DNA of 23,881 nucleotides from Candidatus Bathyarchaeota archaeon B26-1. GTDB taxonomy: Archaea; Thermoproteota; Bathyarchaeia; Bathyarchaeales; B26-1. The position numbers and the translations under genes are program-made. Location of the stretch: positions 1 to 23,881 of the forward strand of contig LUCD01000023.1 in assembly GCA_001593925.1 (NCBI GenBank), read 5' to 3'. The notes beneath the pieces are model-generated. The model saw only the letters and a list, made by a program, of their open reading frames with translations. It ran no database searches and had not been told where the DNA came from. This document shows positions 7,899-15,562 of the stretch, one piece after another (the stretch's first letter is position 1; each line of letters starts with the position of its first letter).

Positions 7899-8579
7899 GT
7901 GGACGCCATGTCGCTGAGGGAGTTCCTTAAGAAGGTTGAGGAAGAGGCTAAGCGTAAGGATGAGGCGCGTCAAGAGGTCCAAGCTGCCATGCGTAAGGCT
8001 ACACGCCTCTCGAAACAGGCGATCTTCCTCATCCATAAGGAGAGGCTTGAGGAAGCCGAGAAGATCCTTAAGAGGGCTGAAGAATTCTTCAAGAAGCTTG
8101 AAGAAGTGTCGAAGGATAACCCTGAACTGGCTTACTCGGGCATCGTTGACGCCGCGTTCCAAGAATATTCTGAAGCCCGCATATTGTTGGGGCTGGTTAG
8201 GGACGGCAGGTTCGTCGGATTCGAGGAGATAGGTGTCCCAACGATCTCTTACGTTTTGGGATTAGCCGACGTCATCGGAGAGCTGAGGAGGAGAGTTCTC
8301 GACTCGATAAGGAGAAACAAGATAGAGGTCGCTGAGGATAGTCTGGAACTGATGGAGACCATATACTCGGAGCTGATAGGTATGGACGAGGCGCACTTCC
8401 TAATCCATGGGCTCAGGAAGAAATGCGACATAGCACGGCGGATCATAGAGGCCACGAGGGGAGATGTAACCATGGAGGCGCGGAGGATAATCCTCGAACG
8501 TTCGATAAGGGAGCTGAAAGACACTTTAAAGGAGGTTAGGGAGCATGGGAATTCGTCTCAACCCGGAGGAGATACTTAA
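7899..8579 (+). CDS. Translin-family RNA-binding protein
   Basis: The all-helical protein of 226 residues (223 from the ATG at 7908) matches the archaeal translin/TRAX family: a charged N-terminal helix, then a GFEEIGVPTISYVLGLADVIGELRR stretch (about 107-131) that is the family hallmark, and C-terminal helices with KKCDIARRIIE. Translin and TRAX form octameric barrels, and TRAX-type subunits cleave RNA, including tRNA-processing fragments. An acidic pair, E89-x2-E92, in the expected helix could be catalytic as in TRAX, but I cannot be certain of the alignment. Its last 35 bases overlap the start of the SepRS gene, so the two are co-transcribed. A TATA-like CATATAAC at 7881-7888 would place transcription initiation near the ATG at 7908, supporting that start over the GTG at 7899. 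Confidence 0.88.
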   Translation: MDAMSLREFLKKVEEEAKRKDEARQEVQAAMRKATRLSKQAIFLIHKERLEEAEKILKRAEEFFKKLEEVSKDNPELAYSGIVDAAFQEYSEARILLGLVRDGRFVGFEEIGVPTISYVLGLADVIGELRRRVLDSIRRNKIEVAEDSLELMETIYSELIGMDEAHFLIHGLRKKCDIARRIIEATRGDVTMEARRIILERSIRELKDTLKEVREHGNSSQPGGDT

Positions 8580-10161
8580 ACGGGTTGAGGTTGAAGGGTT
8601 TGAGAAGGTCTGGAGAGAGAGCGGCAGCTTTCTACCCAAGCCGCCGGAGGGCTATCGCCTACCCTTACGTGGACGCGGAACCCCCCACCCGCTCTTCGAC
8701 CTCATCGAGAAGATGAGGAGAACCTTCCTCAATCAAGGCTTCATCGAGGTTGCTAACCCCATAATAGTCGAGGACACTGAAGTCTACAAGCAGTATGGAC
8801 CGGAAGCGCCGGTGATACTGGACCGTTGCTACTACCTAGCTGTTCTACCAAGACCGGATATCGGCCTGAGCAGGGAGAAGCGCCGAAAAATTGAGAGCCT
8901 CGGGGTAGAGATGACCGAGGAGAAGACCTCCAACTTAAAGGCTGTCCTCAGAGATTACAAGCGAGGTAAGATAGAAGCCGACGACCTCATCGAGAAGATA
9001 TCTGAATCCTTAGAGGTGCCAGACGCCACGGCCACACTGATAGTCTCAAAGGTCTTCCCGGAGTTCACGTCCCTACGTCCAGAACCGACCAACCTCACGC
9101 TCCGCTCACACATGACAACATCTTGGTTTCTGTCGCTTCAGGCTTTACAGCATAGAGTCGAGATGCCCATAAAACTATTCTCAGTGGGAATCCGGTTCAG
9201 GAGAGAGCAGAGGGAGGACCCAACCCACCTTCGAGTCCACCACGCGGCCAGTTGCGTAGTTATGGACGAGGCGATAGACATCAAGGAGGGGGAAAGGATC
9301 ACGAGGAACCTGCTTGAGCCTCTGGGCTTCAAGAGTTTCCGCTTCACCAAGAAGAAGGTGACCTCAAAGTATTATACGCCGGGCACGGAGTATGAGGGTT
9401 ACGTATATCACCCCAAGATGAGGCGGTGGATAGAGGTTGTTAACTTCGGCCTATACAACCCGATAGCCCTTGCAAGGTATGGGCTTGAGTATCCGGTCTT
9501 AAACGTCGGGGTTGGGGTTGAGAGGGTTGCTTTAGCGCTCTACGGGGAGGACGACGTCCGAAGACTCGTCTATCCCCAGTTTTACGGGGAATGGAGACTC
9601 ACAGACGCTGAGATAGCAAGGATGATCAGCTACCAGAACGAGCCGAAGACTAGGGAGGGCCGCGAGATAAAAAGGAGAATAGTCGAGGAAGCCCTGAAAC
9701 ACGCCGACGACCCGAGTCCATGCGAGGTCCTCGCTTACGAAGGCCAGCTCCTCAATAAGGTGGTGAGAGTCTACCTCTACGAGAAGGAGCGGGGAGCCAG
9801 ACTTCTAGGAGCAGCCGCCAGAAACGCCATTTACGTCCACGAAGGAAACGTTCTAGGAATCCCCTTAGAGGGTATGGATCACATCCCGGCTGTTAGAGAA
9901 GCGAGAGAAAAAGGCGTCTCAACGGGCCTCACATACATAGAGGGCATAGCCGCCCTAGCCGCATCCAAGATCGAGGAGGCCGCTAAAACCGGGAGGAACC
10001 GCATGGACATCCGCGTAAGGATCGCTAGACGCCCAAGCGACGTCAACATAAAGATAAGCAACGTGGCCAGAAGATACATAACGAGCCGGAAGGGGAGAAT
10101 CGATGTCTCGGGGCCCGTCTTCGTCGGGGTAAGGGCCGAGATAATGGACGAGTGTACCTGA
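8545..10161 (+). CDS. sepS: O-phosphoseryl-tRNA(Cys) synthetase (SepRS)
   Basis: The 538-residue class II aminoacyl-tRNA synthetase attaches O-phosphoserine to tRNA(Cys). SepCysS, not encoded in the window, then converts the product to Cys-tRNA(Cys). The catalytic core shows TLRSHMTTSW (185-194), which holds phosphate-recognising residues in this family, motif 2 as GIRFRREQREDPTHLRVHH (215-233), and motif 3 around GVGVERVAL (322-330). Length matches archaeal SepRS. The ATG is preceded by AAAGGAGGT about 9 bases upstream, inside the translin-family gene. Presence of SepRS implies the indirect cysteine pathway, known from methanogens, Archaeoglobus and some uncultured archaea. The endonuclease V gene follows closely on the same strand. 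Confidence 0.96.
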   Translation: MGIRLNPEEILKRVEVEGFEKVWRESGSFLPKPPEGYRLPLRGRGTPHPLFDLIEKMRRTFLNQGFIEVANPIIVEDTEVYKQYGPEAPVILDRCYYLAVLPRPDIGLSREKRRKIESLGVEMTEEKTSNLKAVLRDYKRGKIEADDLIEKISESLEVPDATATLIVSKVFPEFTSLRPEPTNLTLRSHMTTSWFLSLQALQHRVEMPIKLFSVGIRFRREQREDPTHLRVHHAASCVVMDEAIDIKEGERITRNLLEPLGFKSFRFTKKKVTSKYYTPGTEYEGYVYHPKMRRWIEVVNFGLYNPIALARYGLEYPVLNVGVGVERVALALYGEDDVRRLVYPQFYGEWRLTDAEIARMISYQNEPKTREGREIKRRIVEEALKHADDPSPCEVLAYEGQLLNKVVRVYLYEKERGARLLGAAARNAIYVHEGNVLGIPLEGMDHIPAVREAREKGVSTGLTYIEGIAALAASKIEEAAKTGRNRMDIRVRIARRPSDVNIKISNVARRYITSRKGRIDVSGPVFVGVRAEIMDECT

Positions 10162-10202
10162 GAAGAAAGAGCCTTCAACAGGAATATTCTATCGAATCTG
10201 CG

Positions 10203-10880
10203 ATGTTGAGGGTCGAGATGAAAGGCGGTTTCTCGCTGGAGAGGGCTCGAGCTGCTCAGAGACTCTTGTCGAGGAGGGTCGTAACCGAGAACCGGGTGTC
10301 GATGCCTCCTCGTTACGTGGCGGGCGTGGATGTAGCCTATGCCGGACGGTTCTCTATAGGTGTAGTCGCGGTCCTCGATCTCGGCTCCGGGAGGGTTCTG
10401 GAGGTGGAGAAGTCCCTCCAAGAGACGAGGTTCCCCTACGTGCCGACCCTACTCTCCTTCAGGGAGGTTCCGCCAGTCGTCTCGGCGATACGAAAACTCA
10501 AGATTAGGCCTCAAGTCTTTCTGGTTGATGGACATGGGAGGGCTCACCCGTACCGCTTAGGCTTCGCCAGCCACCTCGGCTTGGTGATAAGGGCTCCGAC
10601 CATAGGCGTAGCGAAGAGGATTCTCTGCGGGAGGGTTGGGAAGGGCTCTTCGATGCTTTGGAACCCGATACTTCACGAGGGCGAGGTTGTCGGAGCCGAG
10701 GTCTACACGAAACCCGGAGGGAAACCTGTCTACGTGAGCGTAGGCCACATGGTCTCCCTCGAGACCGCCGTAAAGATAGTGTTGATGTGTGTGAAGGGGC
10801 ACAGGATACCTGAACCCATCCTGAAAGCCCACCAAGCCGCCAGCAGAGAGAAGGAAAGGTTAAAGAACCTCTTAACATAA
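10203..10880 (+). CDS. nfi: Endonuclease V (deoxyinosine endonuclease)
   Basis: The protein cleaves DNA at the second phosphodiester bond 3' to hypoxanthine, starting repair of deaminated adenine. Conserved parts are FSLERARAAQRLLSRRV, VAGVDVAY with a catalytic Asp, the PYVP wedge (FPYVPTLLSFRE, containing the catalytic Glu), and LVDGHGRAHPYRLGFASHLG with a second catalytic Asp. The frame is open from a GTG at 10152, but family members begin just before the FSLERA helix. I therefore chose the ATG at 10203; the ATG at 10218 is an alternative with weak GAGGG upstream. The gene follows SepRS by about 40 bases and precedes the HD gene by 45, suggesting one transcript. It pairs functionally with endonuclease Q encoded at 15563-16873. 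Confidence 0.94.
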   Translation: MLRVEMKGGFSLERARAAQRLLSRRVVTENRVSMPPRYVAGVDVAYAGRFSIGVVAVLDLGSGRVLEVEKSLQETRFPYVPTLLSFREVPPVVSAIRKLKIRPQVFLVDGHGRAHPYRLGFASHLGLVIRAPTIGVAKRILCGRVGKGSSMLWNPILHEGEVVGAEVYTKPGGKPVYVSVGHMVSLETAVKIVLMCVKGHRIPEPILKAHQAASREKERLKNLLT

Positions 10881-10925
10881 GATTTTGAAACATAACCGTT
10901 CCGGGAAGGAGGCTAGAAAGGAAAC

Positions 10926-11618
10926 TTGGACCCCCGGCTTATAGAGGCGATAAACAAGATTCGGGACGAGTCCCTCAAGGAGGCGGTCCTCGACTTGGTT
11001 AAAGAGCCGTCCCTAAATCTCAGCGGAGCCCTCTACGAGGGTTTACGCGTCGAAGATTCGCCCGCAAGCCTCTCTAGACACCACAGCTACCCAGGCGGGC
11101 TCCTAGAGCATATCCTATCAACCCTTAGGATAGCGTTGACACTCTGTGACTGTGTTGAGGAAATCTACCACGGCAAGGTTAACAGGGACCTGGTTATTGC
11201 TGGGGTGATCCTCCATGATATCCTCAAGCCCCTCATGTACGTAGCCAGAGATGATGGAGGATACAAGTCCTCACCCTTATCTGAGAGGGTTGACCACCTC
11301 ACTCTGATAACCTCTGAACTCGTTAGGAGAGGCTTGCCCCTAGAGATCGTCCACGTGGTCTGCGCTCATCACGGGGATGCTGGGCCAATATCGCCTAAGA
11401 CTTTGGAGGCCCTAATCTGCCACGTAGCCGACGTCGCCGACTCAACGTTGAACGGTAAAGTCTTGAGAGCCGCGAAGTATCTCATTAAGGAGGTTACAGG
11501 CCAGCCCGTGGAGGTTATAGACTCCAAGACAGCCTTTGAGCTAGTCCATCTGAAGGCAAAGGAAGGATGGGAAGGTGTACGTGAAGCCTTAACGGGCTCA
11601 AACCTCATGGAGGAGTAA
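10926..11618 (+). CDS. HD-domain metal-dependent phosphohydrolase
   Basis: The 230-residue protein has the HD-superfamily metal-ligand order: RHHSYPGGLLEH (51-62), GVILHD with H97-D98, AHHGD (147-151) and HVADVADS (166-173). Such proteins hydrolyse phosphoester bonds in nucleotides, cyclic nucleotides or nucleic acids; the substrate here cannot be told. The TTG start at 10926 follows GGAGG (10908-10912) with 13 bases between. It is the last clear gene of the rightward block after endonuclease V, so a role in nucleotide or nucleic-acid metabolism is a reasonable inference. No transmembrane or signalling domains are seen. Confidence 0.85.
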   Translation: MDPRLIEAINKIRDESLKEAVLDLVKEPSLNLSGALYEGLRVEDSPASLSRHHSYPGGLLEHILSTLRIALTLCDCVEEIYHGKVNRDLVIAGVILHDILKPLMYVARDDGGYKSSPLSERVDHLTLITSELVRRGLPLEIVHVVCAHHGDAGPISPKTLEALICHVADVADSTLNGKVLRAAKYLIKEVTGQPVEVIDSKTAFELVHLKAKEGWEGVREALTGSNLMEE

Positions 11619-11637
11619 GGTTACAGTTACTGGTGAC

Positions 11638-11742
11638 GTGCCGTCTTTCTGGGAGAGTCCTTACTTGCTGATGGTGGAGAGGGTAAGCGGCCTTAGGGGG
11701 TTCCAGGCTGAGGCGACCACGCTGTCCGCCTCTCCTTTCTAG
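11638..11742 (+). other. Short coding-like frame after the HD gene
   Basis: One base out of frame with the HD stop, an open frame reads KVTVTGDVPSFWESPYLL and onwards to a TAG at 11740-11742. The first start codon is a GTG at 11638, giving 34 residues. It overlaps the end of the leftward gene by about 50 bases. It looks like the first part of a lost gene, or a small protein; there is no convincing ribosome site. Confidence 0.2.
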
Positions 11743-13294
11743 CCTTAAACCATCTCCTTATGTTCCTGTACTCGTTGAACCCTATCGGACCGACTATTGC
11801 CAACGTAGCCAACGAGAGTATTAGGGAGCCCATCCCCTCTAAGCCTGGAACCCTATCGATGATCCTTGTCAGGGTTCCCCACGCGCTCGGTATACCCGTC
11901 ACCAAGAGGCTTGCCGCAGACGGCCCCCGAACTCTTATGTAGCAGTTTCTAGACTTCTCCGTGAAGGTTACGTTCATATATTTGTAGGTGACCTTGGCGT
12001 AGGGTATCGTGTATAGGCCTTCCCTCCTAAACGTGATCGTGTAACTGTGCGTGACCGAAGAGTTTGCGGGTATCTGGTTCCAAGCCGCCGTCAGGTTTCC
12101 TTCCCTAACCTCAACGGAGGCCGCGGCTCCATAATACGTTAGGAGGAGACGCTCGTCTAAGGTTACGTTCTCAGCCGGGTCGGTGTCCATGTTTACTACG
12201 GTCACGGTGACATCAACATCCTGTCCAACATCCACCTCGGACATGGCGACGGCTTTCTCTACGTCGATCTCCATCGGGAGAATCTGGGTGAAACTCAAGG
12301 TGAGGTCCTCGGTTGAGATCGTTGCACCCTTCGGAACCTCCTTCACCATGACGTTGCTGGTTAGGTTCAGGTTCTCTATGGCCTCCCTAACCGGTTCCAG
12401 CTCCGGGTCCGTCAGGTTCACCGAGAGGGTTAATGAGACTACGGGTGTCTGCGACGTTACCGTTCCGTTGACGATCGTCGCGTTCGGAACAGCCGTTGAT
12501 AGAACCGAGATCGTGGCCTCCGGAGAGAACTCTAAGGGCTCCGTCAAGTTCAGTAAGCTACTGACGTTGAAGGTGTGCTGGAGAGGTGAAGAATGCAACC
12601 TGTCCAGCCAGTACGAGAAGAGGCCTACCGTGACCGTCGGCTCCGTTGTGTTGGGTATGATCATGCTTACGAAATCGAACGGGAAGCCCTCGACGGTCCT
12701 GAAAAGATCAAGAGCCGCAGAAGACGTGAAGAAGCCCACAACCATCACTGTACCGTTCGAGGAGATCGACGTTGCCCCGGGACACAGTATACCCGAAGAG
12801 TACGCGTGGTCTATGGGGATAGCTAAGCCTCCCCTCTCGACCGGTAGAACCCCCATAATTCCGGGGGCGATGTCGCTTGGGATATTGGACGACTGATAGA
12901 TGAAGATGTCAACTTTGTGACGTTCTCCCGATATCTCGAAGTCTTGTGAGAAGGAAGCCAGATACGAGAGGGAAGCTCCAAAAGCCGAGGAGAATTTCTC
13001 GACAACGGAGTCAGCCCTCCCCCGAGCCTCGCCCTCAGGGGCATCTAGATAAGTTAAGAGTAAGACCGTTGGGGGGATGACCTCGTAGTACCTCGTTAAG
13101 TTTTCCAATAGATCGCTTGGAACATCCGGTGGAAGGAGTCCGCTGAGCATCCCCGGGGAAGATAAGATCGGGGGAAGAGCGTCCGCCCTTGTATCATGTG
13201 TTATCAATACTCCTAAGAGAGCGTTCTCGAACGCCGAATCTGAGAAGTCGACTCCTGGAAGCGTAGCCTCAGAGTCTATGAAGGCGGATGCCAA
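11693..13294 (-). CDS. Sequon-rich extracytoplasmic protein with TRAP-beta-like domain (3' part of a split gene)
   Basis: This frame encodes 533 residues from a TTG at 13294, but the coding-like frame extends upstream (TPDGTAYLASAF) to 13361. Its natural N-terminus lies in the frame of the 13276-14139 gene. Over a dozen N-x-S/T sites (for example NLT, NTT, NVS, NAT, NGT, NSS) mark a glycosylated exterior domain. Residues about 350-455 resemble the luminal domain of eukaryotic translocon-associated protein beta: VTVTVVNMDTDPAENVTL, then W405-N-Q-I-P, SSVTHSYTITFRREG and AKVTYKY. A single membrane helix (about 485-507) and a basic tail RRWFKARKERR follow, again as in TRAP-beta. Its function is unknown. 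A generic CARDB/DUF11 Ig-like fold is the main alternative. It lies at the end of a leftward run beginning with endonuclease Q. Confidence 0.7.
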   Translation of the reverse strand: MASAFIDSEATLPGVDFSDSAFENALLGVLITHDTRADALPPILSSPGMLSGLLPPDVPSDLLENLTRYYEVIPPTVLLLTYLDAPEGEARGRADSVVEKFSSAFGASLSYLASFSQDFEISGERHKVDIFIYQSSNIPSDIAPGIMGVLPVERGGLAIPIDHAYSSGILCPGATSISSNGTVMVVGFFTSSAALDLFRTVEGFPFDFVSMIIPNTTEPTVTVGLFSYWLDRLHSSPLQHTFNVSSLLNLTEPLEFSPEATISVLSTAVPNATIVNGTVTSQTPVVSLTLSVNLTDPELEPVREAIENLNLTSNVMVKEVPKGATISTEDLTLSFTQILPMEIDVEKAVAMSEVDVGQDVDVTVTVVNMDTDPAENVTLDERLLLTYYGAAASVEVREGNLTAAWNQIPANSSVTHSYTITFRREGLYTIPYAKVTYKYMNVTFTEKSRNCYIRVRGPSAASLLVTGIPSAWGTLTRIIDRVPGLEGMGSLILSLATLAIVGPIGFNEYRNIRRWFKARKERRTAWSPQPGTP

Positions 13295-14139
13295 GTAGGC
13301 GGTTCCGTCCGGCGTGACGAAGCAGAAGAGGCCTTCCGCGTAGAACGGCTCCGAAGAGGGGTTGCAACGGAGACCGCTAAAGAGAGGATCAAGACCGTTA
13401 AGGTGAAGACCGGAAAAAGTAGATGTCTCGACGCTTTAAACTTCATCCAAATGAACTTGACGGCTCCGCCAGACTCCATTGGAGGACGCGGGTTACCAGA
13501 AGTTACTTCGGTAGACTCTCTCCCGCCGCTCCTAGATGAGAGTATCTTCTCAACCATCTGTCCGACTTCGCACCCGATCAGGGATGAGACGAAGAGTATG
13601 AGTATGTTCTTTAGAGCGCTCAGCGCTATGGATGAGGCTAATGGGGATAGAATCTCGGTTGGTGAACCCATAGAGGAGAGCGACGTCTCCTGAAGGACTT
13701 GGAAGAGGTAACCTATAATCGGGGCGTTCATGATTGTGCTGAGCGATGCTCCCGGAGGTATGGGCGGCATCAGGGAGAAGAGGGTTTCAGGCCTCTGAAG
13801 CAGGCCGAGCTCTAAGACCACTTCCAAGATTCCCAGAACTGAGACCAATGCCACGAATAACATAAATCCGTAGATGAGCCACGCTGAGACTAGGCTTCCA
13901 ACGATTCTTCTAACCATCAAGCCGCAGAAGAGGCCGATAACCGTCCATAGGATGATCAACGTCGTGAACTTGAAGGGGTCTCCGAAGAGTATAAAGATCA
14001 TCGATAGGAGTACGCGGAGAGACTCTCCGAAGAGTGGAGCCAACCAATCGATTATATACTTAAACTCCACCGGTACAATTGAGACTCCAACAGTAAACGT
14101 TGCGGCTGAACCTAACGTAAAGGCAGCTATCTTTCTCAT
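13276..14139 (-). CDS. Polytopic membrane protein (5' part of a split gene)
   Basis: The 287-residue frame has hydrophobic segments at about 5-25, 40-53, 57-75, 82-112, 168-190 and 238-259. The last is followed by an out-of-frame tail (RSRSTRKASSASSRR) that does not look like a protein. Around the GGGG run at 13358-13361 the good frame changes by one base. Restoring a fifth G joins VSVATP to SSEPFYAEGLF and continues into the 11693-13294 frame, giving one protein of about 815 residues: a multi-pass N-terminus, a glycosylated exterior region and a C-terminal anchor. No recognised family for the N-terminal part. The ATG at 14139 overlaps the TGA of a tiny upstream frame. Confidence 0.75.
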   Translation of the reverse strand: MRKIAAFTLGSAATFTVGVSIVPVEFKYIIDWLAPLFGESLRVLLSMIFILFGDPFKFTTLIILWTVIGLFCGLMVRRIVGSLVSAWLIYGFMLFVALVSVLGILEVVLELGLLQRPETLFSLMPPIPPGASLSTIMNAPIIGYLFQVLQETSLSSMGSPTEILSPLASSIALSALKNILILFVSSLIGCEVGQMVEKILSSRSGGRESTEVTSGNPRPPMESGGAVKFIWMKFKASRHLLFPVFTLTVLILSLAVSVATPLRSRSTRKASSASSRRTEPPTWHPPS

Positions 14140-14186
14140 ATTCTTATTCTCTCACTGGTCCTAACATAGATGCTCTCTTCAGGCAT
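14136..14186 (-). other. Possible 16-residue leader ORF
   Basis: An ATG at 14186 opens MPEESIYVRTSERIRI and ends in a TGA overlapping the ATG of the membrane-protein gene as ATGA. The same frame stays coding-like upstream of the ATG. It may be a translationally coupled leader or a relic; the length allows no firm claim. Confidence 0.15.
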
Positions 14187-14229
14187 ATATATTCTTAGGT
14201 GCTCGGTTGCCGGGTCATAGATGCCTCGC

Positions 14230-14925
14230 CTAGACGCTTAAAGCGGTCCCTTTAAGGGAAGCTCTCAGACCGAATATGCCGGTCACGAGGATGCTCGCCA
14301 TCAGAACCATATAGGACACGGCGTCGAGGGACCACAAGTCCACCCACCGGTTTCGGCAGAACCACAAGCCGATGCTCAGTGAGATGTAGATTGAAGCTAA
14401 ACTACAAAGAGTATGGGAAGCCCGGATGGGTTTACAGAACCTCTTAGCAATTTCTCCCAGCCATCTAAGGAGACTCTTCACTCGGGGAGAGATATCGGAG
14501 ATGTCGTCCAATAGAAGTGTGAGACCACCATAAATAAAGAAGGTCTCTACATAAGGCGTCAGGCCGTTGAGGCGTCCATAAGATAGCCGTAAAGGTGATT
14601 GAGAAGACGGGATCGCCATAGAGAGATGAACAGACGCCGTCGAGACAAGGGCAACGAATAACCCATAAACGTAATGGTGAAAGAGAAACCTTCTAATCTT
14701 GACCCTTCCCAAAACTCTAGCCGGAACTATGTTCAAGATCGAGGCTGGAACCACCGCCCAGAAGAGCGAACCATCCAGCAAGTATGGCGAGAAAGGTCTC
14801 CACCAAGGTCTAGCGGCATAGAACCCAGAGAGAATTCTAAGGGCTGACGTTAAACTTATCAGGGAGTTGAAGATTAGTGCCAGACCCAAGGTCTTTTTAC
14901 CTAGGGCCGTAAAGATTCCCGACAT
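14230..14925 (-). CDS. Polytopic membrane protein of unknown function
   Basis: The 231-residue protein has about five to six hydrophobic segments, including GLALIFNSLISLTSALRIL near the start, FWAVVPASILNIV, YVYGLFVALVSTA, FFIYGGLTLLL, LASIYISLSIGLWF and a C-terminal VLMASILVTGIFGL. A polar patch, KIRRFLFHHY (about 76-85), and an acidic LLLDDISD follow the third and fourth helices. I do not recognise a family. It follows the THEP1 gene by 28 bases on the same strand, so it probably shares a transcript with endonuclease Q and the NTPase, but nothing links their functions. Confidence 0.75.
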   Translation of the reverse strand: MSGIFTALGKKTLGLALIFNSLISLTSALRILSGFYAARPWWRPFSPYLLDGSLFWAVVPASILNIVPARVLGRVKIRRFLFHHYVYGLFVALVSTASVHLSMAIPSSQSPLRLSYGRLNGLTPYVETFFIYGGLTLLLDDISDISPRVKSLLRWLGEIAKRFCKPIRASHTLCSLASIYISLSIGLWFCRNRWVDLWSLDAVSYMVLMASILVTGIFGLRASLKGTALSV

Positions 14926-14953
14926 GACCTCAATATAACGTCCTTCTGAAAAT

Positions 14954-15544
14954 TTAAAGCTTCCTTATCCCTCGGCGGTCTTCTCTTCCGGAGGCTGGGT
15001 CTCCACCACGGTAGATTTTTGACACTGTTTCGATTATGGTCTCGTGGAGATGACCTCGGTTCACAGCTGTGACCTTCAGAACCTCGACATCTTCACGGCT
15101 CTTTATCATGGTGACGAGGGGGTCTCTAGCCCTGTAATGGATCGTGCCCAAGACGGGTTTCCCACTTTCTAAAGCGGCCTTCACCGCGTCCCTGAACGGC
15201 TTTGAGAAGAGCTCCATCGGCCCAACCTCATCGATCACGATTAAATCAGCGTTCAAGACCGCTTCCCTTACAGACTTGACCCCAACAGACTCGAGGTCGC
15301 TTAGGTTGACGCGGTACTTACTTATCTTGGGACCGACCGGTTGCCTAACGTGGGCGAGCCAGCCCTCACGGCCTGTCGAAAGGTCTACTATCTTGAAGCC
15401 CACACGGACACCTCTCTCACGAACCTCACGGCTCATCATTCCCCCAACTCTGTAACCCATAGACCTCAACTTCTCGACGGCTTTGAGGAGAACCGTTGTC
15501 TTACCGATCCCCGGAGGGCCTGTCAAGAAGATTATACGCTTCAA
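14954..15544 (-). CDS. THEP1-family nucleoside-triphosphatase
   Basis: The 196-residue P-loop NTPase has Walker A GPPGIGKTT (9-17) and a Walker B with the family signature DLIVIDEVGPMEL (100-112). Members hydrolyse ATP, GTP and other nucleoside triphosphates slowly; the cellular role is unsettled, though relatives act in nucleotide or RNA metabolism. Start choice is strong: AAGGAGGT lies 7 bases before a TTG at 15544. The gene begins 18 bases after the stop of endonuclease Q on the same strand, which suggests co-expression. Length is normal for the family. Confidence 0.92.
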   Translation of the reverse strand: MKRIIFLTGPPGIGKTTVLLKAVEKLRSMGYRVGGMMSREVRERGVRVGFKIVDLSTGREGWLAHVRQPVGPKISKYRVNLSDLESVGVKSVREAVLNADLIVIDEVGPMELFSKPFRDAVKAALESGKPVLGTIHYRARDPLVTMIKSREDVEVLKVTAVNRGHLHETIIETVSKIYRGGDPASGREDRRGIRKL

Positions 15545-15562
15545 GGCGTGAACCTCCTTATG

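Noticed and set aside
10152..10202. Upstream extension of endonuclease V to a GTG overlapping SepRS
   Set aside because: The added residues are not typical of the family and there is no good ribosome site; the ATG at 10203 fits better.
12183..12896. 237-residue open frame antisense to the sequon-rich protein
   Set aside because: Its Thr/Val/Ser richness mirrors the antisense of the real coding frame; the real frame has TRAP-beta-like and anchor features.
13350..13372. Programmed minus-one frameshifting to join the two membrane-protein frames
   Set aside because: No X-XXY-YYZ slippery heptamer is present and no downstream structure is evident; a simple indel in G4 is more economical.
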